In this document: positions 1 to 8,706 of the stretch, piece by piece
Position numbering within the stretch: position 1 is the stretch's first letter
Layout: the number at the start of each line of letters is the position of its first letter
From: Pseudomonas viridiflava
GTDB lineage: Bacteria > Pseudomonadota > Gammaproteobacteria > Pseudomonadales > Pseudomonadaceae
DNA length: 64,000 nucleotides
Assembly: GCF_900580865.1 (NCBI RefSeq)
Contig: NZ_UTBZ01000026.1
Location: forward strand, 124,001-188,000
Direction: 5' to 3'
Notes under the pieces: generated by a model
The model's input: only the letters and a program-made list of their open reading frames with translations
Database searches by the model: none
Told to the model about the DNA's origin: nothing
Translations under genes and position numbers: made by a program

Positions 1-364
1 TGAGATTCACCGCCAGTACGCGATTCCAGTACGCCAGATCAAGGCTTTCCAGGGTGATGTTGTGCGGATCAGCGACCGCCGCGTTGCACACCAGCGCATC
101 GAGACGACCAAACTGCCCCAGCACCTCAGCAACGCCAAGTGCCACCTGCCCTTCCTCCGCGACGTCCATGGCGATAAACCAGGCGTTCTCACCCAGCACC
201 TTCGCCACTTTCGAGCCGCGCGCCCGATCCAGGTCGGTCAGCACCACTTGCCAACCCTCGCTGATCAGCCAGGCAGCAATGCCCAGACCGATACCACGCG
301 CAGCCCCCGTGACCAGTGCAACACGGCCATGGGTACCCGCTGTCGGAGTGGACAACTCGATCAC
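1..364 (-). CDS. Short-chain dehydrogenase/reductase, 3' end cut off by window edge
   Basis: Reading the minus strand gives a Rossmann-fold N-terminus with the cofactor motif TGAARGIG, an Asp after the second strand (VVLTDLDRA) typical of NAD-preferring enzymes, and the NAAV motif of classical SDRs. About 121 residues are present; the catalytic Ser-Tyr-Lys lies beyond base 1. A GTG start at 364 overlaps the metZ stop codon by four bases (GTGA), so it is probably translated with metZ; an in-frame TTG at 355 is the alternative start. The substrate cannot be told. An SDR downstream of metZ is the usual arrangement in Pseudomonas. Confidence 0.8.
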   Translation of the reverse strand, partial: MIELSTPTAGTHGRVALVTGAARGIGLGIAAWLISEGWQVVLTDLDRARGSKVAKVLGENAWFIAMDVAEEGQVALGVAEVLGQFGRLDALVCNAAVADPHNITLESLDLAYWNRVLAVNL

Positions 365-1572
365 AGCGCCGCCAGACCGCGCGCCAGGTCGGCTTGCAGG
401 TCAGCGACGTCTTCCAGACCGACCGCAATGCGGATAAGACTGTCACGGATACCCGCCGCCTCACGCTCCTGCGGCGCCAGACGGCCGTGGGAGGTGGTGC
501 TCGGGTGCGTGATCGTGGTCTTGCTGTCGCCAAGGTTTGCGGTGATCGAAATCAGTCGAGTCGCATCGATGAAGCGCCACGCGCCCTCTTTGCCACCCTT
601 GACCTCGAAACTCACTACCGCACCGAAGCCTTTCTGCTGACGCTGGGCCAGTTCGTGCTGCGGATGGCTCTTGAGACCGGCGTAATGCACCTTCTCGATG
701 CCGTCCTGCTGCTCCAGCCATTCGGCCAGTTCCTGAGCATTCGCGCAGTGCGCCTTCATCCGCAGGTTCAGGGTTTCCAGACCTTTGAGAAAGATCCACG
801 CGTTGAACGGGCTCAGGGTCGGCCCGGCAGTGCGCAGGAAACCGACGATTTCTTTCATCTGCTCACTGCGACCAGCGACCACGCCGCCCATGCAACGGCC
901 TTGGCCGTCGATGAACTTGGTTGCCGAGTGCACAACGATGTCTGCACCCATTTTAAGCGGCTGCTGCAAGGCTGGCGTGCAGAAGCAGTTGTCGACTACC
1001 AGCATCGCGCCTTTGGCGTGCGCGATTTCTGCCAGTGCAGTGATATCAACCAGTTCGGCCAGTGGGTTGGACGGCGACTCGACAAAAAGCAGCTTGGTAT
1101 TGGACTTGATCGCCGCATCCCAGGCCGACAGATCAGCCAATGGCACGTAATCGACTTCCACGCCGAAGCGCTTGAAGTACTTCTCGAACAGGCTGATGGT
1201 CGAGCCGAAGACGCTGCGCGAGACCAGCACATGATCGCCGGCGCTGCACAGGCTCATCACCACCGCCATGATCGCGGCCATGCCGGTGGCAGTCGCCACG
1301 GCTTGCTCGGCGCTTTCCAGCGCGGCAATGCGCTCTTCGAACGCGCGCACGGTCGGGTTGGTGTAACGCGAGTAAACGTTGCCCGGCACTTCGCCGGCAA
1401 ACCGCGCGGCGGCGTCTGCAGCGGTGCGGAACACGTAGCTGGAGGTGAAGAACATCGGATCACCGTGCTCGCCTTCCGGCGTACGGTGCTGACCGGCACG
1501 TACGGCCAGGGTATCGAACGCTACGCCTTCGAGGTCGCTGTCCAGCCGACCGGCATCCCATTCCTGACTCAT
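361..1572 (-). CDS. metZ: O-succinylhomoserine sulfhydrylase MetZ
   Basis: A 403-residue PLP enzyme of the Cys/Met metabolism family. It makes homocysteine directly from O-succinylhomoserine and sulfide in methionine synthesis. Visible marks are the [11 protein letters not shown] substrate/PLP segment, the ATGMAAI loop and the [11 protein letters not shown] motif, whose Lys219 should form the Schiff base. The start is supported by AAGGAG about eight bases upstream of the ATG. It lies directly behind the purF terminator and ahead of the SDR gene, whose start overlaps its stop. MetB and MetC share the fold, but length and context favour MetZ. Confidence 0.93.
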   Translation of the reverse strand: MSQEWDAGRLDSDLEGVAFDTLAVRAGQHRTPEGEHGDPMFFTSSYVFRTAADAAARFAGEVPGNVYSRYTNPTVRAFEERIAALESAEQAVATATGMAAIMAVVMSLCSAGDHVLVSRSVFGSTISLFEKYFKRFGVEVDYVPLADLSAWDAAIKSNTKLLFVESPSNPLAELVDITALAEIAHAKGAMLVVDNCFCTPALQQPLKMGADIVVHSATKFIDGQGRCMGGVVAGRSEQMKEIVGFLRTAGPTLSPFNAWIFLKGLETLNLRMKAHCANAQELAEWLEQQDGIEKVHYAGLKSHPQHELAQRQQKGFGAVVSFEVKGGKEGAWRFIDATRLISITANLGDSKTTITHPSTTSHGRLAPQEREAAGIRDSLIRIAVGLEDVADLQADLARGLAAL

Positions 1573-1611
1573 GCTGTCACTCCTTGCCCTGTTCTCGAAA
1601 ATTGAAAGTCA

Positions 1612-1640
1612 GATACAAAACCGGCCCCTCAGGGCCGGTA
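1612..1640 (-). terminator. Intrinsic terminator of purF
   Basis: On the minus strand, ACCGGCCC and GGGCCGGT arms around a short loop are followed by TTTTG. It sits six bases past the purF stop and before metZ, so purF transcription probably ends largely here. Confidence 0.8.
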
Positions 1641-1645
1641 GAAAC

Positions 1646-3151
1646 TCAGTTGTTGTACAGATCGATGATCGCACTGACCGCTTGGGTCTTGACCTTCGAG
1701 GCATCGTTGCGTGCCTGCTCGATCTTGTCCAGGTAAGCCTCGTCGACGTCGCCGGTGACGTACTTGCCGTCAAATACCGCGCAATCGAAGTTCTCGATCT
1801 TGATCTTGCCGCCACCGACCGCTTCGATCAAGTCAGGCAGATCCTGATAGATCAGCCAGTCAGCGCCGATCAGATCCGCGACGTCCTGAGTCGAACGGTT
1901 GTGTGCGATCAGCTCGTGCGCGCTCGGCATGTCGATGCCGTACACGTTCGGGAAGCGTACCGCTGGGGCTGCCGAGCAGAAGTAGACGTTTTTCGCGCCG
2001 GCTTCGCGGGCCATCTGAATGATCTGCTTGCAAGTGGTGCCACGCACGATCGAGTCATCGACCAGCATTACGTTCTTGCCGCGGAATTCCAGCTCGATGG
2101 CGTTGAGCTTCTGGCGAACCGACTTCTTGCGCGCGGCCTGGCCCGGCATGATGAAGGTACGACCGATATAACGGTTCTTGACGAAACCTTCGCGGAATTT
2201 CACGCCCAGGTGGTTGGCCAGTTCCAGCGCCGCGGTACGGCTCGTGTCCGGAATCGGGATCACCACGTCGATGTCGTGCTCTGGACGCTCGCGCAGGATC
2301 TTCTCGGCGAGCTTCTCGCCCATGCGCAGACGGGCCTTGTAGACCGACACGCCGTCGATGATCGAATCCGGACGCGCCAGGTAGACGTGCTCGAAAATGC
2401 ATGGAGTCAGGGACGGGTTGGTCGCGCACTGACGGGTGTGCAGCTTGCCGTCTTCAGTGATGTAGACCGCTTCGCCCGGTGCCAGGTCGCGAATCAGGGT
2501 AAAACCGAGCACGTCCAGCGAAACGCTTTCGGACGCGATCATGTATTCGACGCCTTCGTCGGTATGACGCTGGCCGAACACGATCGGGCGGATGCCGTGC
2601 GGGTCACGGAAACCGACGATGCCGTAGCCAGTCACCATGGCGACTACTGCGTAGCCGCCGACACAACGGTTGTGCACGTCGGTCACGGCGGCAAACACGT
2701 CTTCTTCGGTCGGCTGCAGCTTGCCGCGCTGGGCCAGCTCGTGGGCGAACACGTTGAGCAGCACTTCCGAGTCGGAACTGGTGTTGACGTGACGCAGATC
2801 GGATTCGTAGATCTCTTTGGCCAACTGCTCAACGTTGGTCAGGTTACCGTTGTGCGCCAAGGTGATGCCGTAAGGCGAGTTGACGTAAAACGGTTGGGCT
2901 TCGGCCGAAGTCGAGCTGCCCGCGGTCGGATAACGGACGTGGCCGATACCCATGTGGCCGACCAGACGCTGCATGTGACGCTGTTGAAACACGTCACGCA
3001 CCAGGCCATTGTCCTTGCGCAGGAACAACCGGCCATCATGGCTGGTGACGATACCGGCAGCGTCCTGGCCGCGGTGCTGGAGCACGGTTAGCGCGTCATA
3101 CAGCGCCTGATTGACGTTCGACTTACCGACGATACCGACGATGCCACACAT
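1646..3151 (-). CDS. purF: Amidophosphoribosyltransferase PurF
   Basis: A 501-residue enzyme for the first committed step of purine synthesis, PRPP plus glutamine to phosphoribosylamine. The start is the ATG at 3151, because the N-terminal nucleophile must be Cys2 (MCGIVGIVG); an in-frame ATG three codons upstream would bury it. An N-terminal Ntn glutaminase domain is followed by a phosphoribosyltransferase domain with the PRPP loop [13 protein letters not shown]. cvpA lies 41 bases upstream on the same strand, the familiar cvpA-purF operon. Confidence 0.96.
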   Translation of the reverse strand: MCGIVGIVGKSNVNQALYDALTVLQHRGQDAAGIVTSHDGRLFLRKDNGLVRDVFQQRHMQRLVGHMGIGHVRYPTAGSSTSAEAQPFYVNSPYGITLAHNGNLTNVEQLAKEIYESDLRHVNTSSDSEVLLNVFAHELAQRGKLQPTEEDVFAAVTDVHNRCVGGYAVVAMVTGYGIVGFRDPHGIRPIVFGQRHTDEGVEYMIASESVSLDVLGFTLIRDLAPGEAVYITEDGKLHTRQCATNPSLTPCIFEHVYLARPDSIIDGVSVYKARLRMGEKLAEKILRERPEHDIDVVIPIPDTSRTAALELANHLGVKFREGFVKNRYIGRTFIMPGQAARKKSVRQKLNAIELEFRGKNVMLVDDSIVRGTTCKQIIQMAREAGAKNVYFCSAAPAVRFPNVYGIDMPSAHELIAHNRSTQDVADLIGADWLIYQDLPDLIEAVGGGKIKIENFDCAVFDGKYVTGDVDEAYLDKIEQARNDASKVKTQAVSAIIDLYNN

Positions 3152-3192
3152 GCGACGCAACCCCTACTTAATGGATCTGAACTGAGCAACAC

Positions 3193-3753
3193 TCACTGAG
3201 GCGTTTTCGCCGACGGCAAGAGTTGCTCCTTGAACGGAATATCAGCGGGTACGCTGATTCCGCTGGCAAGCCACTGACTGCTCCACCCGAGAATCAGGTT
3301 TTTGGACCAATCAGCGACCAATAGAAATTTTGGTACGAGCTGTGATTCTTTCCACCACCCGTCCTGCTGTACCGGCCCCAGGCTCAACAGCCCGACCGCC
3401 ACGACCACCAGCAACACGCCACGCGCTGCGCCGAAGGCCATGCCGAGGAATCGATCGGTCCCGGACAACCCGGTGACGCGAACCAACTCGCCGATAAGAT
3501 AATTGATCATTGCGCCCACGATCAGTGTGGCGACAAACATGATGGCACAGCCCGCGATCACGCGAGCCGATGGGGTTTCGATGTATCCGGCGAGGTACTC
3601 GGACAATGAGCCACCGAACATCCAGGCGACGACTCCTGCGATGATCCAGGTCACCAGCGATAATGCTTCCTTGACGAAGCCGCGGCTCAAACTGATCAAA
3701 GCGGAGATGGCGACGATTGCAACGATCGCCCAGTCAACCCAGGTAAATGGCAC
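3193..3753 (-). CDS. cvpA: CvpA family inner-membrane protein
   Basis: A 186-residue hydrophobic protein beginning MPFTWVDWAIVAIVAIS, with about four membrane segments in the first 130 residues and a polar C-terminal tail. This matches the CvpA (colicin V production) family, which is usually co-transcribed with purF. The exact biochemical role is unsettled; the family is linked to envelope homeostasis and purine-related phenotypes. Confidence 0.93.
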   Translation of the reverse strand: MPFTWVDWAIVAIVAISALISLSRGFVKEALSLVTWIIAGVVAWMFGGSLSEYLAGYIETPSARVIAGCAIMFVATLIVGAMINYLIGELVRVTGLSGTDRFLGMAFGAARGVLLVVVAVGLLSLGPVQQDGWWKESQLVPKFLLVADWSKNLILGWSSQWLASGISVPADIPFKEQLLPSAKTPQ

Positions 3754-3784
3754 AGTGCAGCCTACAGACGGATAAGGCGGCGCA

Positions 3785-3813
3785 TTTTAGCAGAGCGCAT
3801 GCCTCTCGGTAAG
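3785..3813 (-). promoter_or_regulatory. Possible promoter of cvpA-purF
   Basis: On the minus strand a TAAAAT hexamer lies about 30 bases before the cvpA ATG, with a weak TTACCG-like -35 about 17 bases further up. The 98-base gap to the SPOR gene holds no clear terminator, so read-through from folC-SPOR is also possible. Confidence 0.3.
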
Positions 3814-3851
3814 CTGCGATTGTCAGTGCATTTCAATCGAGGCGATAGTTT

Positions 3852-4508
3852 TTAACCGCGCTCGGGCTGGAAGCGCACGACAAAACCCTTGAGGTTCTGC
3901 TGACGACCCAACAGATCACGCAGACGATCGGCTTCGGCACGCTCAATCAGCGGCCCGACGAATACTCGATTCTTGCCGTCGGCAGAGCGGATGTAGGCGT
4001 TATAACCCTGGCTGCGCAGGGTCTTTTGCAGGCTTTCGGCACTGGCCCGGCTCGACAGACTGGCCAGTTGCACCGACCAGCTCACCGACAGACCATTGGC
4101 ATCGACGCGACTTTGCGTGGTGTCCGGCTTGCTCGATGCCGAGGTAATCGGCTGGGCAGGCGCAGGAATCGGCTTGGCCACCGCGGGCGGCGCAACAGGC
4201 TTGGTGATCATAATGGGCGCTGTCGGTGCCGGCGCCGGCGCAACGGGTGCGGCAGGCGCCGCCTCTTCTGCGACCTCTTCATCGGTCGGCACCGGCTCTT
4301 GCGGCAAGGCTTGCGGCTCGGGGACGGCCACCGTTTCCATTTGCACTTGCGGCACGGCAGGCGCTTGCGGGGCAGCAGGCGCCTCAACGGTGACCTGACG
4401 CTGCTCATCCTGACGGGAAAACAGCATCGGCAGGAAGATCACCGCCAGCGCTACCAGCACCAAAGCGCCAACCATGCGCTGCTTGTACGCTTTATCCAGC
4501 AAAGCCAT
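3852..4508 (-). CDS. SPOR-domain protein with one N-terminal membrane anchor
   Basis: A 218-residue protein. The cytoplasmic start [11 protein letters not shown] is followed by a membrane segment (about residues 12-29), a long Ala/Pro/Glu-rich linker, and a C-terminal SPOR domain (about 145-215) that should bind denuded septal peptidoglycan. The ATG at 4508 is preferred over an upstream in-frame ATG at 4640, because the latter would add 44 residues lying antiparallel inside the folC coding end. The gene overlaps folC by 17 bases, as expected for this conserved operon. DedD-like function in division is inferred from architecture. Confidence 0.88.
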   Translation of the reverse strand: MALLDKAYKQRMVGALVLVALAVIFLPMLFSRQDEQRQVTVEAPAAPQAPAVPQVQMETVAVPEPQALPQEPVPTDEEVAEEAAPAAPVAPAPAPTAPIMITKPVAPPAVAKPIPAPAQPITSASSKPDTTQSRVDANGLSVSWSVQLASLSSRASAESLQKTLRSQGYNAYIRSADGKNRVFVGPLIERAEADRLRDLLGRQQNLKGFVVRFQPERG

Positions 4509-5799
4509 TTGCCGCGTCCTCCGTGGAGCGCCGGGCCAACCATTCAAGGGCCTCGGCGACACAATAAAATGATCCGAACAACAGAATCTCGTCGTCGCTT
4601 GTAGCCACTGCGCACTGCCCTTCCAGGGCGGCGGCGACACTGTCGTAAGACGTTACCGCAGCACCGAGGTTCTGCAATGCAGCGTTTAATTCAGCCACTG
4701 GACGTGCGCGCGGCGAATCCAGCGGCGCAACGGCCCAATGCTCGACACTAGCATTCAATTCGCTGACAACACCATCCAGATCCTTGTCGGCCAACAAGCC
4801 GAACACTGCCAGACGCTTGCCGACCGGCGGCCGCGACGCCAGACGACGGGCCAGATACTCGGCAGCATGCGGGTTGTGGCCAACATCCAGCAACAGATTC
4901 AGACGCTTGCCGTTCCACTCGAACGAGCGGCGATCCAGCCGCCCGACCACGCGAGTGGCCTGCAACGCCGCGACGATCTGCTGCGCATTCCACGGCAAAC
5001 CGAGCAGCAGATACGCCTGCAACGCCAGCGCGGCGTTTTCCATCGGCAGATCAAGCAAGGGCAAGTCACGCAACTCGACGACCTGGCCTTGCGCGTCAGT
5101 ACCGCGCCATTGCCAGTGCTGATCGGTGATGCCGAGGTCGAAATCGCGCCCACGCAGGAAGAATGGACAGGCCAGTTCTCGTGCCTTGTCGAGCAGCGGT
5201 TGCGGAGGATTCAGATCGCCGCACAAGGCAGGCTTGCCCTGACGGAAGATGCCGGCCTTCTCGAAAGCCACGGATTCGCGGGTATCACCGAGATAATCGG
5301 CGTGATCGACGCCAATGCTGGTGACCAGCGCAATGTCGGCATCGACCACGTTGACCGTATCCAGACGCCCGCCCAGCCCGACTTCCAGCACCACCGCATC
5401 GAGCCCGGCCTGTTGAAACAGCCAGAACGCCGCGAGGGTGCCCATTTCGAAGTAGGTCAGGGAAGTGTCGCCGCGCCCGGCCTCGACCGCCGCGAAGGCT
5501 TCGCACAACTGCGCGTCAGTGGCTTCGACGCCATTGAGCTGCACCCGCTCGTTGTAACGCAGCAGGTGTGGAGAATTGTAGACACCAACGCTCAGACCCT
5601 GCGCGCGCAGCAATGAAGCCACGAAAGCGCAGGTCGAACCCTTGCCGTTGGTGCCGGTGACCGTAATCACCCGAGGCGCCGGCTGGCCCAGCCCCATGCG
5701 GGACGCTACCTGTTGTGAACGCTCTAGGCCCATGTCGATGGCCGACGGATGCAACTGCTCAAGGTAGGCGAGCCATTCGCCAAGGGTGCGCTCGGTCAT
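4492..5799 (-). CDS. folC: Bifunctional folylpolyglutamate/dihydrofolate synthase FolC
   Basis: A 435-residue Mur-ligase family enzyme that adds glutamate to dihydropteroate and to folates. The ATP loop TGTNGKGST and the following [16 protein letters not shown] segment are typical. [10 protein letters not shown] and GVDHADYLG carry further conserved ligase motifs. Its ATG overlaps the accD stop as ATGA, showing translational coupling. Confidence 0.95.
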   Translation of the reverse strand: MTERTLGEWLAYLEQLHPSAIDMGLERSQQVASRMGLGQPAPRVITVTGTNGKGSTCAFVASLLRAQGLSVGVYNSPHLLRYNERVQLNGVEATDAQLCEAFAAVEAGRGDTSLTYFEMGTLAAFWLFQQAGLDAVVLEVGLGGRLDTVNVVDADIALVTSIGVDHADYLGDTRESVAFEKAGIFRQGKPALCGDLNPPQPLLDKARELACPFFLRGRDFDLGITDQHWQWRGTDAQGQVVELRDLPLLDLPMENAALALQAYLLLGLPWNAQQIVAALQATRVVGRLDRRSFEWNGKRLNLLLDVGHNPHAAEYLARRLASRPPVGKRLAVFGLLADKDLDGVVSELNASVEHWAVAPLDSPRARPVAELNAALQNLGAAVTSYDSVAAALEGQCAVATSDDEILLFGSFYCVAEALEWLARRSTEDAANGFAG

Positions 5800-6716
5800 A
5801 GGCCAGCAGGTACCGGTGGAACCACGATCGGCTCGATTGGCGCAGCGACGAATTTCGGCGTCGGCTTGCCAGTCATTTGTGCCAGCAGGTTACCCAGACG
5901 CGGGCGCAGCTCCTGACGATGGATGATCATGTCGATCGCGCCGTGCTCCAGCAGGAATTCACTGCGCTGGAAGCCTTCCGGCAGTTTTTCACGTACGGTT
6001 TGCTCGATAACACGCGGACCGGCGAAGCCGATCAGGGCTTTCGGCTCACCGACGATGACGTCGCCGAGCATTGCCAGACTCGCCGAAACACCACCGTAGA
6101 CCGGGTCGGTCAGTACGGAGATGAACGGAATGCCTTCTTCACGCAGACGCGCCAGCACAGCCGAGGTCTTGGCCATCTGCATCAGCGAGATCAGCGCTTC
6201 CTGCATGCGCGCACCACCGGAGGCGGCGAAGCAGATCATCGGGCAGCGATTTTCCAGCGCGTAGTTGGCGGCGCGCACGAAGCGCTCACCGACGATAGCG
6301 CCCATCGAACCACCCATGAAGCTGAATTCGAACGCCGAAACCACCACCGGCATGCCCAGCAAAGTGCCGCTGACGGAGATCAGCGCGTCTTTTTCGCCAG
6401 TCTGCTTCTGGGCAGCGGTCAGGCGATCCTTGTACTTCTTGCCGTCGCGGAATTTCAGACGGTCAACCGGCTCCAGATCGGCGCCCAGTTCGTTGCGACC
6501 TTCAGCATCGAGGAAGATGTCGATACGCGCACGTGCGCCGATGCGCATGTGGTGGTTGCACTTGGGGCAAACGTCCAGGGTCTTTTCCAGCTCCGGACGA
6601 TACAACACCGCCTCGCAAGACGGGCATTTGTGCCACAGACCTTCAGGCACCGAGCTCTTCTTGACCTCGGAACGCATGATCGAAGGGATCAGTTTGTCTA
6701 CTAACCAGTTGCTCAT
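5796..6716 (-). CDS. accD: Acetyl-CoA carboxylase carboxyltransferase subunit beta AccD
   Basis: A 306-residue subunit that, with AccA, transfers the carboxyl group from biotin to acetyl-CoA to give malonyl-CoA. The four-cysteine zinc finger is visible near the N-terminus (CPSC, then CPKC about 20 residues on), followed by the crotonase-like core with [12 protein letters not shown] and [17 protein letters not shown]-like Shine-Dalgarno sequence precedes the ATG. First gene of the accD-folC-SPOR unit. Confidence 0.97.
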   Translation of the reverse strand: MSNWLVDKLIPSIMRSEVKKSSVPEGLWHKCPSCEAVLYRPELEKTLDVCPKCNHHMRIGARARIDIFLDAEGRNELGADLEPVDRLKFRDGKKYKDRLTAAQKQTGEKDALISVSGTLLGMPVVVSAFEFSFMGGSMGAIVGERFVRAANYALENRCPMICFAASGGARMQEALISLMQMAKTSAVLARLREEGIPFISVLTDPVYGGVSASLAMLGDVIVGEPKALIGFAGPRVIEQTVREKLPEGFQRSEFLLEHGAIDMIIHRQELRPRLGNLLAQMTGKPTPKFVAAPIEPIVVPPVPAGL

Positions 6717-6893
6717 GCTTTCTTTCTCCAGTACCGGCGGCCCGAACGCTCTGGTTCGCAGCCCCGCGTATGCCCTTCAGCTAAATTCATGTGTGTGGCG
6801 ATGGTTGATGGACAGCCACGGTCAGCGCGAAACATGACCTGCGTGCGATCCAGAAACCCTCAGCCGCGCCTGCTTTGTGCAAGTGCATTGATG

Positions 6894-6917
6894 GACGGCG
6901 GCAGACTGCCAGCCGTC
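6894..6917 (-). terminator. Hairpin after trpF, weak terminator candidate
   Basis: GACGGC and GCCGTC arms with inner GGCA/TGCC pairing lie four bases past the trpF stop. No T-tract follows, so termination is uncertain. The remaining roughly 180 bases up to accD hold no gene that I can support and should include the accD promoter. Confidence 0.35.
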
Positions 6918-6920
6918 ACA

Positions 6921-7547
6921 TCAATATGGTGCTTTGCGTACAGCGTCAATGAACGCGCGAACCTTTGCGTGATCCTTGATGCCCTTGCTCGCCTCTACCC
7001 CACCGCTGACGTCTACTGCGTAGGGTCTTACCCGAGCCACGGCGCCTGCGACGTTCTCTGGGGTCAAACCACCCGCGAGAATCAACGGCTTGCTCAGACC
7101 CTGCGGAATCAATGACCAGTCGAAGGCCTCACCGGTTCCGCCGGGCACGCCCTCGACATAAGTGTCGAGCAGCACGCCGCTGGCGCTCGGGAAAGCATCG
7201 ACGGCGGCCGCGATGTCATCACCGGCCTTGACCCGCAGCGCTTTGATGTACGGGCGATGCCAGCCTTCGCAGTCATCAGCGACTTCATCGCCATGGAACT
7301 GCAACAGATCCAGCGGCACGGCATCGAGGATTTCCCCCAGCTCGCAGCGGCTGGCGTTGACGAACAGGCCCACGGTCGTCACAAACGGCGGCAACGCCTG
7401 GATGATCGCGCGCGCCTGTTGCACGGTTACTGCCCGCGGACTCTTGGCATAGAACACGAATCCGATCGCATCGGCCCCGGCCTCAACGGCGGCCAGCGCA
7501 TCTTCTATGCGGGTAATCCCGCAGATCTTGCTGCGAACGGCTGACAT
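6921..7547 (-). CDS. trpF: Phosphoribosylanthranilate isomerase TrpF
   Basis: A 208-residue TIM-barrel enzyme for the third step of tryptophan synthesis. [11 protein letters not shown] at the N-terminus carries the catalytic Cys, and the second catalytic residue, Asp, lies in [14 protein letters not shown]. The phosphate-binding loops [10 protein letters not shown] and VDVSGGVE are intact. As usual in Pseudomonas it is separate from trpC and lies between truA and accD. Confidence 0.96.
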   Translation of the reverse strand: MSAVRSKICGITRIEDALAAVEAGADAIGFVFYAKSPRAVTVQQARAIIQALPPFVTTVGLFVNASRCELGEILDAVPLDLLQFHGDEVADDCEGWHRPYIKALRVKAGDDIAAAVDAFPSASGVLLDTYVEGVPGGTGEAFDWSLIPQGLSKPLILAGGLTPENVAGAVARVRPYAVDVSGGVEASKGIKDHAKVRAFIDAVRKAPY

Positions 7548-7612
7548 ATCGAGAAAAACTCCGAGGCAAAAACCGGGAAAGTCCCGGATGGTAACAAAAG
7601 CGTTCGAGGGCG

Positions 7613-8503
7613 TCAGCCGTCAAGTTCGGAGAATCCCGTAAGGAAATGTGGCCCGATAAAACGCTCGGGCAACGGGAATTCGTCGTGGTACTCGACCTGC
7701 ACCAGGTACAGGCCGTACGGATGCGCCGTGACGCCGCCAGAACGACGCTCGCGGCTTTCCAGCACTTCCTTCATCCACTCCACCGGACGCTCGCCGGCTC
7801 CAATGGTCATTAGCACACCAGCGATATTGCGCACCATGTGGTGCAGGAATGCGTTGGCGCGGATGTCGAGCACGATCATCTTGCCGTGACGGGTCACACG
7901 CAGGTGATGCATCTTCTTGATCGGCGACTTGGCCTGGCACTGGCCGGCGCGGAATGCACTGAAGTCGTGGGTACCGATCAGGTACTGCGCGGCCTCGGCC
8001 ATGCGCTCGACGTCCAGCGGGCGGTGATTCCAAGTGATTTCTTCGTTGAGATGCGCCGGGCGGATCTGATCGTTGTAGATCACGTAGCGGTAACGCCGGG
8101 CGATGGCTTTGAACCGCGCATGGAAATGCGCCGGCATCACCCGCGCCCAACTGACACTGATGTCGTGGGGCAGATTGATGTTGGCGCCCATGACCCAGGC
8201 TTTCAGCGAACGATCCACGGTTGTATCGAAATGCACCACTTGTCCGCAGGCATGCACGCCGGCGTCGGTACGCCCGGCGCACTGCAGGGAAACCGGCGAG
8301 TTGGCGACTTTTGACAAGGCTTTTTCAAGCTCTTCCTGCACCGTCGCCACACCCGTCAACTGACGCTGCCATCCGCTGTAGCGCGAGCCTTTGTACTCAA
8401 CGCCCAGCGCGACGCGGTAAAAGCCGTCGGGAGCCATTTCGGCGACCGGGTTATCTATGTTTGCCAAGGTGGGACAGCCTGCTGTTTGTGCAAAGGCGGG
8501 CAT
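7613..8503 (-). CDS. truA: tRNA pseudouridine(38-40) synthase TruA
   Basis: A pseudouridine synthase acting in the anticodon stem-loop at positions 38-40. The catalytic Asp lies in [11 protein letters not shown], followed by [18 protein letters not shown] is the C-terminal core motif. The longest reading has 296 residues. The start is uncertain: ATG at 8503, TTG at 8467 and ATG at 8437 all lack a convincing Shine-Dalgarno sequence, and conserved sequence starts at GFYRVALG, just after the third. Confidence 0.94.
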   Translation of the reverse strand: MPAFAQTAGCPTLANIDNPVAEMAPDGFYRVALGVEYKGSRYSGWQRQLTGVATVQEELEKALSKVANSPVSLQCAGRTDAGVHACGQVVHFDTTVDRSLKAWVMGANINLPHDISVSWARVMPAHFHARFKAIARRYRYVIYNDQIRPAHLNEEITWNHRPLDVERMAEAAQYLIGTHDFSAFRAGQCQAKSPIKKMHHLRVTRHGKMIVLDIRANAFLHHMVRNIAGVLMTIGAGERPVEWMKEVLESRERRSGGVTAHPYGLYLVQVEYHDEFPLPERFIGPHFLTGFSELDG

Positions 8504-8556
8504 TATAAGGCTGTGGCTAGGGGATACCAGAGTTCTCTATCAACAGTGCCGCCCTC

Positions 8557-8621
8557 TTCGCGAGCAGGCTCGCTCCCACAGGGGAATGCATTTCAAAGGT
8601 GGGAGCGAGCCTGCTCGCGAA
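8557..8621. repeat. REPIN-like inverted repeat, copy 1
   Basis: Two arms, TTCGCGAGCAGGCTCGC (from 8557) and its inverse ending CTCGCGAA (to 8621), flank an 18-base centre. Each arm is itself a short imperfect hairpin. It lies between the fimV terminator and the truA start. Confidence 0.85.
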
Positions 8622-8656
8622 GACGGCAAATCAGACAACACATAATCCAACCGAAA

Positions 8657-8690
8657 CAAAAACGGCAGCCTCACTGGGCTGCCGTTTTTG
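8657..8690 (-). terminator. Intrinsic terminator of fimV
   Basis: The hairpin CGGCAGCC / GGGCTGCCG is bounded by A-rich and T-rich tracts, so it could work on both strands. It begins about 17 bases beyond the fimV stop. Confidence 0.88.
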
Positions 8691-8706
8691 TTTAGCGCTG
8701 GACTTA

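Noticed and set aside
316..1605. Long open frame opposite metZ on the plus strand (about 430 codons)
   Set aside because: It mirrors the metZ codon pattern, has no domain features and no start context. Similar long antisense frames lie opposite purF, fimV, leuC, uvrB, pvdA and mgtA and are GC-rich codon artefacts.
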